Positions 9,498 through 20,003 of a stretch of DNA of 64,000 bases are shown here, piece after piece. Location of the stretch: contig NZ_CAMIAF010000002.1 of assembly GCF_946190375.1 (NCBI RefSeq), positions 86,766-150,765 of the forward strand, written 5' to 3'. Source of the stretch: Streptococcus mitis (GTDB taxonomy: Bacteria > Bacillota > Bacilli > Lactobacillales > Streptococcaceae). A model generated the notes under the pieces. The model had not been told where the DNA came from and ran no database searches. It saw only the letters and a list, made by a program, of their open reading frames with translations. How positions within the stretch are numbered: the stretch's first letter is position 1; each line of letters starts with the position of its first letter. Both the position numbers and the translations under genes were made by a program.

Positions 9498-10508
9498 TTA
9501 TTCCATCGTATCAAAAGCGAGACTTGGTTTGGCATTTAGGCCCAAGTTTGCAAAGTTTTCTTTGTTCCACTCGCTGACGCTGGCATAGGCAATCATACCT
9601 GCATTGTCTCCACAGAGGCGCAGAGGTGGGATGATAACCTTGACATCTGTGATTTCAGTTGCTAGGCGTTCTCTGAGACCTTTATTGGCTGCCACACCAC
9701 CTGCCACGACAAGGGTCTTAACAGGGTATTTCTCCAAAGCCTTCTTGGTTTTAGCCATAAGAATATCCAAGACAGCTGCTTGGAAGGAAGCACACAAGTC
9801 CTCTGTGGACAAGCTTTCTCCCTTTTGCTCGGCATTGTGGTGAAGATTGATAAAGGCAGATTTCAAACCTGAGAATGAAAACTCCAGATTATCTTCCTTA
9901 ATCATGGCACGAGGAAAATCATAAATATCCTGTCCCTGATGAGCTAGCTCATCAATCTCACGACCTGCAGGATAGGTTAAGCCCATGACACGGCCGACCT
10001 TATCATAAGCCTCACCAACCGCGTCATCTCGCGTTTCTCCAACAATCTTGTAGTCACCAGCCTCGGAAACATAGACCAACTCCGTATGTCCACCGCTAAC
10101 CAAGAGGGCTAGCAAGGGAAACTCCAAAGGCTCCACACTCTGAGCGGCCATGAGGTGACCAGCCATGTGGTTAACAGGGATAAGTGGAAGTCCATGCGCC
10201 CAAGCAAAGGCCTTAGCAGCTGACAAACCAACTAGCAAGGCTCCGACCAAGCCTGGTCCATAGGTAACAGCCACAGCTGTCACGTCCTCTTCGGTAATCC
10301 CTGCTTCTGCCAGTGCCTCCTCGATACAGGCTGTAATGACTTCGACATGGTGACGACTGGCTACTTCCGGCACTACGCCACCGAAACGTTTATGGCTCTC
10401 AATTTGACTAGCAATGACATTGGACAAGAGCTCATCGTCGTTTTTCAAGACGGCAACACTGGTCTCATCACAGGATGTCTCAAATGCTAAAATATATCTA
10501 TCCTTCAT
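9498..10508 (-). CDS. tsaD: tRNA threonylcarbamoyladenosine transferase TsaD
   Basis: A 336-residue Kae1/TsaD protein, the catalytic subunit that transfers threonylcarbamoyl to A37 of ANN-decoding tRNAs. Visible signatures: [15 protein letters not shown] at the N-terminus, the metal-binding HHVEV segment (about residue 110) and [14 protein letters not shown], and [13 protein letters not shown] in the ASKHA nucleotide fold. It is the last gene of a three-gene operon with tsaB and rimI and overlaps rimI by 11 bases. Confidence 0.96.
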   Translation of the reverse strand: MKDRYILAFETSCDETSVAVLKNDDELLSNVIASQIESHKRFGGVVPEVASRHHVEVITACIEEALAEAGITEEDVTAVAVTYGPGLVGALLVGLSAAKAFAWAHGLPLIPVNHMAGHLMAAQSVEPLEFPLLALLVSGGHTELVYVSEAGDYKIVGETRDDAVGEAYDKVGRVMGLTYPAGREIDELAHQGQDIYDFPRAMIKEDNLEFSFSGLKSAFINLHHNAEQKGESLSTEDLCASFQAAVLDILMAKTKKALEKYPVKTLVVAGGVAANKGLRERLATEITDVKVIIPPLRLCGDNAGMIAYASVSEWNKENFANLGLNAKPSLAFDTME

Positions 10509-10935
10509 CTATTTCTCTCTTCATGATGATGGCGTCCTCGACTGGGTCATGGTAGTAGGCCTTTCGCTCAGCGATGACTGCCATCTTTTCTTTCTTGTAA
10601 AATGCTTGCGCTCGTTGATTTGACTTTCTGACTTCTAGGAAAATCTCCTTGTCTGTCGGCAATTGAGCAAACAAGGCTGACGCAATTCCCTGACCCTGAT
10701 AGTCTCCTTTAACAGCGATTTGCAAGACTTCTGCCTCAAAGATATTTTCCTGCACAGCTAGAAATCCAATCACTTCTACCCCATCATAAGCCAGAGCATA
10801 CCAAGTCTGGTCTTGGGACAGGTCTGCTTGGATTTGTTCCAGAGTCCAAGGACTGACTGGGTAAACAGCTGCCATCACAGCGTAGATGGCTTGAGCCAAG
10901 TCAGGTTGCTGTTGAGTTCGTTTGATTTCTATCAT
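10498..10935 (-). CDS. rimI: Ribosomal protein S18 alanine N-acetyltransferase RimI
   Basis: A 145-residue GNAT acetyltransferase. The acetyl-CoA binding motif A is clear: [19 protein letters not shown] (Q-x-x-G-x-A), followed by the [16 protein letters not shown] segment typical of RimI. It acetylates the N-terminal alanine of ribosomal protein S18, although other targets are possible. It overlaps tsaB by four bases and tsaD by eleven, the usual Firmicute tsaB-rimI-tsaD cluster. Confidence 0.93.
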   Translation of the reverse strand: MIEIKRTQQQPDLAQAIYAVMAAVYPVSPWTLEQIQADLSQDQTWYALAYDGVEVIGFLAVQENIFEAEVLQIAVKGDYQGQGIASALFAQLPTDKEIFLEVRKSNQRAQAFYKKEKMAVIAERKAYYHDPVEDAIIMKREIDEG

Positions 10936-11615
10936 AGGCGTTTAATGTAGGACTCACCAGAATCGGTATGGTTCTTGAGCCAGTTTTCCTCAGCCTCGAC
11001 ACGCTTGAGGTAGTTCGGCACAAAATCATGCAAGGAGTCTGCTTCCTTGTCCCAGGCCCAGAGAGCTAGATTAGCTGCATTTGGCAAGGTTTCTTTGTAA
11101 TCAGTCCTTGGCAAGTGTTCTTGAATCTGCTCAACAAAGGGGGCAACTTCTCCGACAAAGGTTACCTGACTAGCACCCTTGATTAGCTCAATCACTCGCT
11201 CAAAGGGCAGGTGTGCTTCTGGCATGACAGGTTTGGCATTTTCATAAAATCCTGCATAAACATTATTGCGACGAGCATCCATCAAAGGGACGAACAAGCC
11301 TTCTTGTTGGTAGGGCACCAGAGCCAAGAGGCTAGACATACCAACTAACTCAATGTTCAAAGTATGAGCAAGTGTCTTAGCAGTTGCTACCGCAATTCGC
11401 AAGCCTGTGTAGCTACCCGGCCCTTCCGCCACCACGATTCGGTCCAAATCCTTGGGCGTCCAATCCAAACTTGCCATCAAAAAATCAATGGCAGGCATGA
11501 GGGTAATACTGTGATTTTTCTTAATATTAATCGTCGTCTCGGCAAGAACCTGCTTGTCCTCTAAAATAGCGAGAGAAAGAGCCTTGCTGGACGTATCAAA
11601 AGCTAATACTTTCAT
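10932..11615 (-). CDS. tsaB: tRNA threonylcarbamoyladenosine biosynthesis protein TsaB
   Basis: A 227-residue ASKHA-fold partner of TsaD, needed to assemble the TsaB-TsaD-TsaE complex for t6A37 formation. It begins VLAFDTSSKALSLAI and contains VAEGPGSYTGLRI, both family signatures. It lacks the metal-binding histidines of TsaD, as expected for this non-catalytic homologue. First gene of the operon. Confidence 0.95.
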   Translation of the reverse strand: MKVLAFDTSSKALSLAILEDKQVLAETTINIKKNHSITLMPAIDFLMASLDWTPKDLDRIVVAEGPGSYTGLRIAVATAKTLAHTLNIELVGMSSLLALVPYQQEGLFVPLMDARRNNVYAGFYENAKPVMPEAHLPFERVIELIKGASQVTFVGEVAPFVEQIQEHLPRTDYKETLPNAANLALWAWDKEADSLHDFVPNYLKRVEAEENWLKNHTDSGESYIKRL

Positions 11616-11730
11616 AACACATTCCTATCTTTTTGTCTGCTTACTATTATACTACAAAAGCTGGCACATGGGAATTTTCTTTATCCCCAAACAAAAAGCC
11701 TATACTTAGCTGAAAAATAATTTAAAAAAT

Positions 11731-11769
11731 GTTCACTTTCCCTTTTCTTTTCCGAATATAAAAGTGAAC
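11731..11769 (+). promoter_or_regulatory. Candidate ComX (late competence) promoter with inverted repeat
   Basis: TCCGAATA at 11751-11758 matches the streptococcal cin-box TACGAATA at 7 of 8 positions and is preceded by the usual T-rich tract (CCCTTTTCTTT). It lies within a 9-bp inverted repeat, GTTCACTTT/AAAGTGAAC (11731-11739 and 11761-11769). A transcript would run into the 65-codon frame at 11810. Confidence 0.45.
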
Positions 11770-11809
11770 AAGAAAATTGAAAGGACCTTCGTAAAAAGTT
11801 TGGTAGGTC

Positions 11810-12007
11810 ATGCTAGATAAAAGACACATTTTTAGAAGGATAAATTTTATTATCTTTATCTCTTACAGTTTGCTCAGTATTCTCAATGATTTAAACATTA
11901 CTACTATCCCTTTACCAATTGATCTATCTGTTTGTATTGTTTTATTTTTATGCTTCAACTCTATTTTTGAGCAGAACAATGACTCCCATAAAAATAATAA
12001 GCTCTGA
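11810..12007 (+). CDS. Small hypothetical membrane protein, possible competence-bacteriocin immunity protein
   Basis: A 65-codon frame with two hydrophobic stretches (FIIFISYSLLSIL and LSVCIVLFLCF) separated by a short polar loop, plus a charged tail. The ribosome site is weak (GGTAGG). In pneumococcus the stretch between tsaB and rpoY holds the ComX-dependent bacteriocin genes cibABC; this size, topology and the cin-box-like sequence upstream would suit a surviving cibC-like immunity gene, but I cannot confirm homology. No intact cibA or cibB-like double-glycine peptide was found between the promoter and this frame. A hairpin follows the stop. Confidence 0.4.
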   Translation: MLDKRHIFRRINFIIFISYSLLSILNDLNITTIPLPIDLSVCIVLFLCFNSIFEQNNDSHKNNKL

Positions 12008-12045
12008 AAATTCCATTATCATGTCATTTTAGAAAAATGCAAAGA

Positions 12046-12071
12046 CCACCTCATCTTGATAGATGGGGTGG
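12046..12071 (+). terminator. Hairpin downstream of the 65-codon gene
   Basis: Stem CCACCTCATCT with AGATGGGGTGG (one wobble), 4-base loop, followed by GATTTTC on the plus strand. The U-run is imperfect; on the minus strand it is followed by TCTTTGCATTTTT. Confidence 0.45.
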
Positions 12072-12117
12072 GATTTTCGTGTCGTAAATCTACTATCTCT
12101 ATATCCCCAAACAAAAA

Positions 12118-12136
12118 GCCCCAGCATAAGCGGGGC
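12118..12136 (-). terminator. Terminator of the 71-residue membrane protein gene
   Basis: GCCCC with GGGGC around GCTTATGCT, followed by TTTTTG on the minus strand, just after the stop at 12139. Confidence 0.75.
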
Positions 12137-12138
12137 AT

Positions 12139-12354
12139 CTAAGCATTTAATCCAAAGTAAAATACAAACCAAACGACATAGGTTACGAGGAGAAGAAAAA
12201 GCGAGTAGAGAGTCACAAAGGTAATTTTCCACAAGAACTTGGTTTTTCGTTGCTCCAGTTTGGCAAATAGAAGATTCCCCGCATAAACGCAAGCAACAAA
12301 AACAATAAAAGCTACCAAGCGAGCTCCGATAGCAAAAGCAAATAAGTTATACAT
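12139..12354 (-). CDS. Small hypothetical membrane protein
   Basis: A 71-residue protein with two long hydrophobic helices, about residues 2-26 (AFAIGARLVAFIVFVACVYAG) and 44-68, separated by a basic loop (KLEQRKTKF), so the loop is predicted cytoplasmic. A strong AAGGAGG lies 8 bases before the ATG. No family is recognised. It has its own promoter overlapped by a perfect catabolite-response element and its own terminator, so it is a single-gene unit expected to be sensitive to CcpA. Confidence 0.7.
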   Translation of the reverse strand: MYNLFAFAIGARLVAFIVFVACVYAGNLLFAKLEQRKTKFLWKITFVTLYSLFLLLVTYVVWFVFYFGLNA

Positions 12355-12421
12355 AGGGCAACCTCCTTGACTTAAAATCTATATGGAATTATGACAAGCG
12401 ATAAATTTCACTTCCATTATC

Positions 12422-12459
12422 AATATAGCACATTTTCTTTGTTTTTGCAAGCGCTTACT
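12422..12459 (-). promoter_or_regulatory. Promoter with overlapping cre site
   Basis: On the minus strand, -35 TTGCAA (12450-12445) and -10 TATATT (12427-12422) are 17 bases apart and lead to the 71-residue gene. The plus-strand sequence TTGCAAGCGCTTACT (12445-12459) fits the CcpA consensus WTGNAANCGNWNNCW at every position and covers the -35, which predicts repression. Confidence 0.6.
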
Positions 12460-12514
12460 AAAGAAATCGTCCCCTGACTTTCTCGTTTCTGTCTTTTACT
12501 AATTTTTCATTTTG

Positions 12515-12523
12515 TGGTATAAT
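12515..12523 (+). promoter_or_regulatory. Extended -10 promoter of rpoY-rnjA
   Basis: TGGTATAAT, a perfect extended -10 element; the -35 region (TTTACT, 12495-12500) is weak. It implies a leader of about 100 bases before rpoY. Confidence 0.6.
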
Positions 12524-12633
12524 TGAAATAATTGTAACGAATCAAGGTCAATCTAGACACAAAATGGAATGAAATCAAGCAAATATCTGCTAAAAGTTTG
12601 GAATAAGCTGACCTGTAAATAGAAAGGAACTAT

Positions 12634-12867
12634 ATGATTTACAAAGTTTTTTATCAAGAAACAAAAGAACGTAGCCCACGTCGCGAAACAACACGCGCAC
12701 TTTACCTAGACATCGATGCTAGCTCAGAACTTGAGGGCCGTATCGCTGCTCGCCAACTTGTCGAAGAAAATCGCCCAGAGTACAACATCGAGTATATCGA
12801 ACTCTTGTCTGACAAATTGCTAGATTACGAAAAAGAAACTGGCGCCTTCGAAATTACGGAGTTTTAA
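12634..12867 (+). CDS. rpoY: RNA polymerase epsilon subunit RpoY
   Basis: A 77-residue protein of the DUF1447/RpoY family, the small epsilon subunit that binds Firmicute RNA polymerase. Recognised from the N-terminal [20 protein letters not shown], the conserved [18 protein letters not shown] block and the acidic C-terminal tail. AGAAAGGAAC precedes the ATG. Its stop is one base before the rnjA ATG, the conserved gene pair in streptococci. Confidence 0.95.
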   Translation: MIYKVFYQETKERSPRRETTRALYLDIDASSELEGRIAARQLVEENRPEYNIEYIELLSDKLLDYEKETGAFEITEF

Positions 12868-12868
12868 T

Positions 12869-14548
12869 ATGGCCTACACTCTTAAACCTGAAGAAGTCGG
12901 CGTTTTTGCCATCGGTGGTCTGGGAGAAATCGGGAAAAATACATATGGGATTGAATACCAAGACGAGATTATCATCGTCGATGCTGGGATTAAATTCCCA
13001 GAAGATGACTTGCTGGGTATCGACTATGTCATTCCTGATTATTCTTACATCGTAGACAATATCGACCGCGTCAAGGCTGTTTTGATTACACACGGACACG
13101 AGGACCACATCGGTGGGATTCCATTCCTGCTCAAGCAAGCAAATGTCCCTATCTACGCTGGACCGCTTGCCTTGGCTTTGATCCGTGGGAAACTCGAAGA
13201 ACACGGTCTCTTGCGCAACGCCAAACTTTACGAAATCAACCACAATACTGAGTTAACCTTTAAAAATCTCAAGGCAACTTTCTTTAGAACTACACACTCT
13301 ATTCCAGAACCTTTGGGGATTGTCATTCATACTCCTCAAGGGAAAATTGTCTGTACGGGTGACTTCAAGTTTGACTTAACACCAGTTGGTGAACCAGCAG
13401 ATTTGCACCGTATGGCAGCCCTTGGTGAAGAAGGCGTGCTCTGTCTCCTGTCTGACTCAACAAATGCAGAAGTGCCAACCTTTACCAACTCTGAAAAAGT
13501 CGTTGGCCAGTCCATCATGAAGATTATCCAAGGCATAGAGGGACGTATCATCTTTGCATCCTTTGCCTCAAATATCTTCCGTCTCCAGCAAGCAACAGAA
13601 GCTGCTGTTAAGACTGGACGTAAGATTGCAGTCTTTGGTCGTTCGATGGAAAAGGCCATTGTCAACGGAATCGATCTTGGCTACATCAAAGCTCCTAAGG
13701 GAACCTTTATCGAGCCAAATGAAATCAAAGATTATCCTGCAGGCGAGATTCTTATCCTCTGTACAGGTAGTCAGGGTGAGCCAATGGCTGCCCTCTCTCG
13801 TATCGCCAACGGAACCCACCGTCAGGTACAACTCCAGCCCGGTGATACCGTTATCTTCTCTTCTAGCCCAATCCCTGGAAACACTACTAGCGTCAACAAG
13901 CTGATCAACATCATTTCTGAAGCTGGTGTCGAAGTTATCCACGGTAAGGTTAACAATATCCATACCTCTGGACATGGTGGCCAGCAAGAGCAAAAACTCA
14001 TGCTCCGCTTGATTAAGCCAAAATACTTCATGCCTGTCCACGGTGAATACCGCATGCAAAAAGTCCACGCTGGACTAGCGGTGGATACTGGTGTTGAGAA
14101 GGACAACATCTTTATCATGAGCAATGGTGATGTGCTTGCCCTTACTGCTGACTCTGCTCGTATCGCAGGTCATTTCAACGCCCAAGACATCTATGTCGAT
14201 GGAAATCGTATCGGTGAAATCGGTGCTGCTGTCCTCAAAGATCGTCGTGATCTATCTGAAGACGGTGTCGTTCTGGCAGTCGCAACTGTTGACTTCAAAT
14301 CACAGATGATTCTGTCTGGACCAGATATCCTCAGCCGAGGCTTTGTCTACATGAGAGAGTCTGGCGACTTGATTCGCCAAAGCCAGCGTATCCTCTTCAA
14401 TGCAATTCGTATCGCACTGAAAAACAAGGATGCTAGCGTGCAATCTGTCAATGGTGCCATTGTCAACGCTATTCGCCCCTTCCTCTATGAAAATACAGAA
14501 CGTGAACCGATCATCATCCCTATGATCCTCACACCAGATGAAGAATAA
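12869..14548 (+). CDS. rnjA: Ribonuclease J1
   Basis: A 559-residue metallo-beta-lactamase/beta-CASP ribonuclease with 5'-3' exonuclease and endonuclease activity in mRNA decay and rRNA processing. The zinc motif HGHEDHIGG lies near residue 74, with [10 protein letters not shown] further on. The beta-CASP part includes [13 protein letters not shown] and the [16 protein letters not shown] and PVHGEYRMQ motifs. The length is normal for RNase J. It follows rpoY by one base; a terminator follows the stop. Confidence 0.97.
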   Translation: MAYTLKPEEVGVFAIGGLGEIGKNTYGIEYQDEIIIVDAGIKFPEDDLLGIDYVIPDYSYIVDNIDRVKAVLITHGHEDHIGGIPFLLKQANVPIYAGPLALALIRGKLEEHGLLRNAKLYEINHNTELTFKNLKATFFRTTHSIPEPLGIVIHTPQGKIVCTGDFKFDLTPVGEPADLHRMAALGEEGVLCLLSDSTNAEVPTFTNSEKVVGQSIMKIIQGIEGRIIFASFASNIFRLQQATEAAVKTGRKIAVFGRSMEKAIVNGIDLGYIKAPKGTFIEPNEIKDYPAGEILILCTGSQGEPMAALSRIANGTHRQVQLQPGDTVIFSSSPIPGNTTSVNKLINIISEAGVEVIHGKVNNIHTSGHGGQQEQKLMLRLIKPKYFMPVHGEYRMQKVHAGLAVDTGVEKDNIFIMSNGDVLALTADSARIAGHFNAQDIYVDGNRIGEIGAAVLKDRRDLSEDGVVLAVATVDFKSQMILSGPDILSRGFVYMRESGDLIRQSQRILFNAIRIALKNKDASVQSVNGAIVNAIRPFLYENTEREPIIIPMILTPDEE

Positions 14549-14553
14549 ATCAT

Positions 14554-14585
14554 AAAACAGCCCCGATTTTTCGGAGCTGTTTTTC
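14554..14585 (+). terminator. rnjA terminator
   Basis: Stem AAAACAGC-CCGA with TCGG-GCTGTTTT followed by TTCTCT, immediately after the rnjA stop. Confidence 0.8.
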
Positions 14586-14607
14586 TCTATACTTTCTTTT
14601 GAGATTA

Positions 14608-14773
14608 AAACTCAATAAAAATCGAAATCAGACTAGAAGGCTAGGCGAAAGCATAACTTGAGTTAGCTCCCATAGTTCGGGGAACTATGGGAGGCTGGAG
14701 ATGAATCAAAGCCAAGCTTTGAACTCATTCGTAAGAAGCCGACGACGTATCATTTTGATTTTTGAAGAGTTTT
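14608..14773. repeat. Diverged BOX-like element
   Basis: The ends, AAACTCAATAAAAATCG (left) and a right end reading TTTGAAGAGTTTTA, echo the BOX termini, and GACTAGAAGGCTAGGC recalls boxC, but the interior differs. It includes a perfect hairpin, CCCATAGTTC/GAACTATGGG, around 14670-14692. It overlaps the last codons of mnmG. Confidence 0.55.
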
Positions 14774-16663
14774 AGAAATACTACGATTTTTACCTTCCAG
14801 ATACACCATCAGAATCGAAATATCTGCTGGGTTTACTCCCGAAATACGGCTGGCTTGGCCGATGGTTTCTGGATTGATGAGTTTGAACTTCTGACGAGCT
14901 TCTGTCGCGATAGAATCAATATCATCCCAATCAATATTGGCTGGAATGCGTTTTTCTTCCATGCGCTTCATCTTGGCAACCTGATCCATGGCTTTGGAAA
15001 TATAGCCTTCGTACTTGATTTCTGTTTCAATCAATTCGATAATCTTGTCATCCAAGTCCTCTGCAGCTGGTCCGATGAAGGCCACCACATCTTGATAAGA
15101 AACTTCTGGACGGCGAAGGAATTCCTTGGCTGTTACTGCATCTGTCAACGGCTTGAAGCCCATCTCCTCAACCTTGGCATTGGTTTCCTTGACTGGCTTG
15201 AGTTTGATGCTGTCTAGGCGCTTCATCTCATTATCAAATTGATTTTTCTTGATTTCAAAACGAGCCCAGCGTTCATCATCCACAAGTCCAATCTCGCGTC
15301 CCATCTCTGTCAAACGCATATCGGCATTGTCATGACGGAGGATGAGTCGGTATTCAGCTCGACTGGTCAAAAGGCGATAAGGTTCAATCGTTCCCTTGGT
15401 CACCAAGTCATCAATCATCACCCCGATATAACCATCGCTGCGCTTCAAAATCAACTCAGGCTTGCCTTGGACTTTCAAAGCCGCATTGATACCCGCGATA
15501 ATGCCTTGGCCAGCAGCTTCTTCATAACCTGATGTTCCATTTGTCTGACCAGCAGTGAAAAGTCCGGAGATTTTCTTGGTTTCCAGAGTCGCACGCAACT
15601 GATGAGGCAAGACCATGTCATACTCAATGGCATAACCAGTTCGCATCATCTCAGCATTTTCCAAACCTTTGATGGAATGTACCAAGTCACGCTGGACATC
15701 CTCAGGCAGACTGGTTGAAAGTCCTTGGACATAGACCTCCTCTGTATTGCGCCCTTCTGGCTCAAGGAAAAGTTGGTGACGTTCCTTGTCCGCAAAGCGC
15801 ACAATCTTATCCTCAATCGACGGACAGTAACGAGGCCCCACTCCCTTGACCACACCTGTAAACATAGGCGCACGGTGGAGGTTATTTTGGATAATTTCAT
15901 GGCTGGTACCATTGGTGTAGGTCAACCAGCATGGCACTTGATCCTTGACATAATCCTCATCTCGTGAGGTATATGAGAAGTGATTAGGCGCTTCGTCTCC
16001 TGGCTGAATTTCTGTCACATCGTAATTGATAGAAGAAGCCTTGACACGTGGAGGGGTCCCTGTCTTGAAACGACCGATTTCGAGGCCTAGTTCCTTGAGA
16101 TTGTCAGCAAGGTTAATAGAAGCCAAGCTGTGGTTAGGACCTGATGAGTACTTGAGGTCTCCGATGATAATTTCCCCACGGAGGGCTGTTCCTGTCGTCA
16201 CGATAACGGCCTTTGCAGCATACTCTTGATGGGTCGCTGTACGAACACCGACAACCTTGCCATCTTCAACCAAAATCTCATCAATCATTGTTTGACGAAG
16301 GGTCAGATTTTCTTGGTTTTCAACTGTCTTGCGCATTTCCTTAGAGTAAAGTTCCTTGTCAGCCTGCGCACGAAGGGCACGGACAGCTGGACCCTTCCCT
16401 GTGTTGAGCATCTTCATCTGGATGTAAGTCTTGTCAATGGTTTTGGCCATTTCACCACCAAGTGCATCAACTTCACGCACAACGATCCCCTTGGCAGAAC
16501 CACCGATAGAGGGGTTACAAGGCATGAAAGCCAGCATTTCAATGTTGATGGTCGCAAGCAAGACCTTACAGCCCATACGACTGGCAGCCAAGGAAGCCTC
16601 GACCCCAGCGTGTCCCGCACCGATTACAATAATATCGTATTCTTCAGTAAAATTATAAGTCAT
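14750..16663 (-). CDS. mnmG: tRNA uridine 5-carboxymethylaminomethyl modification enzyme MnmG (GidA)
   Basis: A 637-residue FAD protein that, with MnmE, builds the 5-carboxymethylaminomethyl group on U34 of certain tRNAs. It has the dinucleotide-binding GAGHAGVEA near residue 16, the GidA signature [33 protein letters not shown] and QLFLEPEG, and [16 protein letters not shown]. The C-terminal helical domain is complete to [12 protein letters not shown]; the last few residues (TLQKSK) are encoded inside a BOX-like repeat. GGAGAGAAAC precedes the ATG, 10 bases after the NUDIX stop. Confidence 0.96.
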   Translation of the reverse strand: MTYNFTEEYDIIVIGAGHAGVEASLAASRMGCKVLLATINIEMLAFMPCNPSIGGSAKGIVVREVDALGGEMAKTIDKTYIQMKMLNTGKGPAVRALRAQADKELYSKEMRKTVENQENLTLRQTMIDEILVEDGKVVGVRTATHQEYAAKAVIVTTGTALRGEIIIGDLKYSSGPNHSLASINLADNLKELGLEIGRFKTGTPPRVKASSINYDVTEIQPGDEAPNHFSYTSRDEDYVKDQVPCWLTYTNGTSHEIIQNNLHRAPMFTGVVKGVGPRYCPSIEDKIVRFADKERHQLFLEPEGRNTEEVYVQGLSTSLPEDVQRDLVHSIKGLENAEMMRTGYAIEYDMVLPHQLRATLETKKISGLFTAGQTNGTSGYEEAAGQGIIAGINAALKVQGKPELILKRSDGYIGVMIDDLVTKGTIEPYRLLTSRAEYRLILRHDNADMRLTEMGREIGLVDDERWARFEIKKNQFDNEMKRLDSIKLKPVKETNAKVEEMGFKPLTDAVTAKEFLRRPEVSYQDVVAFIGPAAEDLDDKIIELIETEIKYEGYISKAMDQVAKMKRMEEKRIPANIDWDDIDSIATEARQKFKLINPETIGQASRISGVNPADISILMVYLEGKNRSISKTLQKSK

Positions 16664-16672
16664 GTTTCTCTC

Positions 16673-17128
16673 CTATTCCTCAAGATGAATGTGTCTTAGT
16701 TGGCCGTCCCAAACTGGTAGGGCTGTTTTTAGAAAGGCTGGAACTAGCTGGATATTCTGGAGCTGATCAAAGTCAATCCACTCACAGGGCTGCCTCTTCT
16801 CATCTTCCTGCATGGTCAATGGGGCATCTTCAAGCAAATCCACCAGATAATGAAACTCGATATTGTGATAGGAAACACCGTCCTGTTCAAAACGATTTTC
16901 AACCACAAAAGCTAGCTGTCCAGCTTGAGCTCTGACACCCAGTTCTTCCCTCACTTCACGGACTACCGCGTCTTCCGTGCTTTCATTGACTTGAATCGCA
17001 CCGCCAATAGTGTAATACTTACCCTTTTCTTTGGTAACTAGGAGCTTACGATTTTGAAGAATCAAAGCTGTCGCCCGAACTCCAAAAACCGTATTTCCTA
17101 CTCTTGTCCGAAAGTCTTGCTGAGTCAT
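16673..17128 (-). CDS. NUDIX hydrolase
   Basis: A 151-residue NUDIX protein; the box reads GGAIQVNESTEDAVVREVREELGV, an exact match to GX5EX7REUXEEXGU. The substrate (a nucleoside diphosphate derivative, possibly an oxidised nucleotide) cannot be inferred. I choose the ATG at 17128, preceded by AAAGGACAAGA, over the upstream in-frame codon at 17155. It lies directly before mnmG. Confidence 0.88.
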   Translation of the reverse strand: MTQQDFRTRVGNTVFGVRATALILQNRKLLVTKEKGKYYTIGGAIQVNESTEDAVVREVREELGVRAQAGQLAFVVENRFEQDGVSYHNIEFHYLVDLLEDAPLTMQEDEKRQPCEWIDFDQLQNIQLVPAFLKTALPVWDGQLRHIHLEE

Positions 17129-17268
17129 TCTTGTCCTTTCCCTTAAACGACACAAAAACAGTCAAAACTCCAAAGAAGTGCAGGACAAAAAAGCCTGCAA
17201 CATCCATGAGCTTTGACCATCATTTCTATTGCTTTTATTATTGTAGCAAATTGAGAAAATTTGTCAAT

Positions 17269-18561
<1,293 letters not shown>

Positions 18562-18632
18562 CTAAACCGAAAATGAAACGGTAATCGATAAAGATGCCCA
18601 TGATTGAATAGACGCATAAAAACAGCCTACGC

Positions 18633-18824
18633 TTACTTTCCATTATTCCGTGATTGAATGTATTTAACAATAGTATAGATAAGAAAGGCAAGCATGATTG
18701 CCAGATAGCTAACTATAAGGAAAACATGCTTAAAAATAATAGTATCAAATGAACTCACGATAGCTAATAATAGATTTATAATAAATACTATAGTCGCAAA
18801 TAGTTGTACTTTTTTATCTTTCAT
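18633..18824 (-). CDS. Small membrane protein, possible bacteriocin immunity protein
   Basis: A 63-residue protein with two hydrophobic helices (about residues 9-27 and 31-54) and basic ends (MKDKK, QSRNNGK). It starts two bases after the stop of the double-glycine peptide, so it is probably coupled to it. That pairing and topology are those of bacteriocin immunity proteins, but no family is recognised. Confidence 0.6.
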   Translation of the reverse strand: MKDKKVQLFATIVFIINLLLAIVSSFDTIIFKHVFLIVSYLAIMLAFLIYTIVKYIQSRNNGK

Positions 18825-18826
18825 AA

Positions 18827-19129
18827 CTAGTCCCAGCCTAAATTACTTTCCAATATCCTACCGAAATTATAGCCGGTAATAAAGCCTGACATATAACCTG
18901 TTGCTGCACCACAAGTAGCTAAAATGAATGCATAGGTAACTGTACCAATAACTGGTAAGTTTATTGTCCCTAGTGCTGCACCAGCTGCCGCACCAGTTAT
19001 AGCTCCTGCTATTCCGCCTGCGACAGCACCTACACCTCCACAAAGCATGGCAAGCCACCCTTCGCCATCAAGATACATCATTTCTTGTTCATCAATAGTA
19101 ACATAGTTGTTTGGTAATACGAGTTCCAT
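18827..19129 (-). CDS. Double-glycine bacteriocin-like peptide of the rtg locus
   Basis: A 100-residue precursor. The leader begins MELVLPNNYV and continues ...EQEMMYLDGEG, followed by a small-residue-rich body packed with Gly and Ala (GGVGAVAGGIAGAIT..., ATGYMSGFITGYNFG), typical of pore-forming two-peptide bacteriocins. Cleavage could follow Gly-Glu-Gly or the later CGG. The N-terminal VLPNNYV motif is shared with the broken paralogue 1.2 kb away and fits the special signal described for peptides exported by RtgAB. The ATG at 19129 is preceded by GGAG; a TTG one codon earlier is ignored. Confidence 0.75.
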   Translation of the reverse strand: MELVLPNNYVTIDEQEMMYLDGEGWLAMLCGGVGAVAGGIAGAITGAAAGAALGTINLPVIGTVTYAFILATCGAATGYMSGFITGYNFGRILESNLGWD

Positions 19130-19136
19130 CAAAATT

Positions 19137-19235
19137 CTCCTTTTTTATTAAGCATGGTTAGGATAGTTTCCTAACAAGTGATTGTCGACTGTGTTTATAG
19201 CACTTAGTTACCTAGATAGCTTTCCTTTATCATGT
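19137..19235 (-). promoter_or_regulatory. Promoter-leader block of the first rtg peptide gene
   Basis: On the minus strand an extended -10, TGCTATAAA (19202-19194), is followed by a hairpin, GTTAGGA with TCCTAAC (19158-19177 region), then AAAGGAG before the start. Nearly the whole block recurs at 20358-20455, so both peptide genes share regulation, presumably through RtgR. Confidence 0.6.
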
Positions 19236-19274
19236 CTGATTTTAAGCCGTTCTAAGATTTAATCCATATTTCTA

Positions 19275-20003
19275 TTACTTGCTATTTTTAAATAATTCGT
19301 ATTCCTTTTCTTTGATAAATGGAACTGAAAAATTAGAAAAAATTAGTAGAATCGAAAACAGATATCCGTCTTTTTGTATCACTAAAACATAACTTAAAAA
19401 TATATAGACCATCAAATCTAGTGCAAGAAGAGAAAATATCCTCCTTTTCATCATCTCACTTGAATTAAAGATTCTGTTTAATAGAAGCTTTATCGTAGTA
19501 TCTACACAAATTTTTATCAAAAAGATAAGAGCCAATACACGATTATCAACTGTATCATGAAGAATAAATGGAAATATAGTTAATATAAAACTAGAAATCT
19601 CTAAATATTTTATCCAAGGAGATTGAGACATCTTACTTTTAAACTGACTGATTTTCCTATATTCACTAGCTAATCTAGTATCAAAATCTCTACCAATTTT
19701 ATTAAAGATTAAGAACTCCAGAATAAAAATACTTATTAATACGATATAAGTAGAAACGTTTCCTGGGAAAAATTTATTGATTAAAATTGGAAAACTCATT
19801 AACAGAATCGAATTTATGGCTAGACAGATAGATACTATTTTATTTTTCACAGAATATAGAGGTAGTGATACTATTGAGTAGATAAATGCTAAAAAAATAA
19901 GCAAAAAATACTCCGTGTTACTTATAATCGGATTAAATGATAAAAATATATACACCCAACACACGATAATATGTATTTTTCGAATGTTATCTACATTACT
20001 CAT
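19275..20003 (-). CDS. Hypothetical polytopic membrane protein of the rtg locus
   Basis: A 242-residue, strongly hydrophobic protein with about seven predicted helices and an AT-rich coding sequence; no conserved family was recognised. I start at the ATG at 20003, which overlaps the stop of the peptide frame (ATGA), implying coupling; the frame is open 30 bases further. Its place directly behind a bacteriocin-like peptide suggests an immunity or accessory role, by context only. Confidence 0.65.
   Translation of the reverse strand: MSNVDNIRKIHIIVCWVYIFLSFNPIISNTEYFLLIFLAFIYSIVSLPLYSVKNKIVSICLAINSILLMSFPILINKFFPGNVSTYIVLISIFILEFLIFNKIGRDFDTRLASEYRKISQFKSKMSQSPWIKYLEISSFILTIFPFILHDTVDNRVLALIFLIKICVDTTIKLLLNRIFNSSEMMKRRIFSLLALDLMVYIFLSYVLVIQKDGYLFSILLIFSNFSVPFIKEKEYELFKNSK

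Noticed and set aside
12029-12292. 87-codon minus-strand frame overlapping the 71-residue membrane protein gene
   Set aside because: It runs through a terminator hairpin and has no ribosome site, while the other frame has AAGGAGG and two clean helices.
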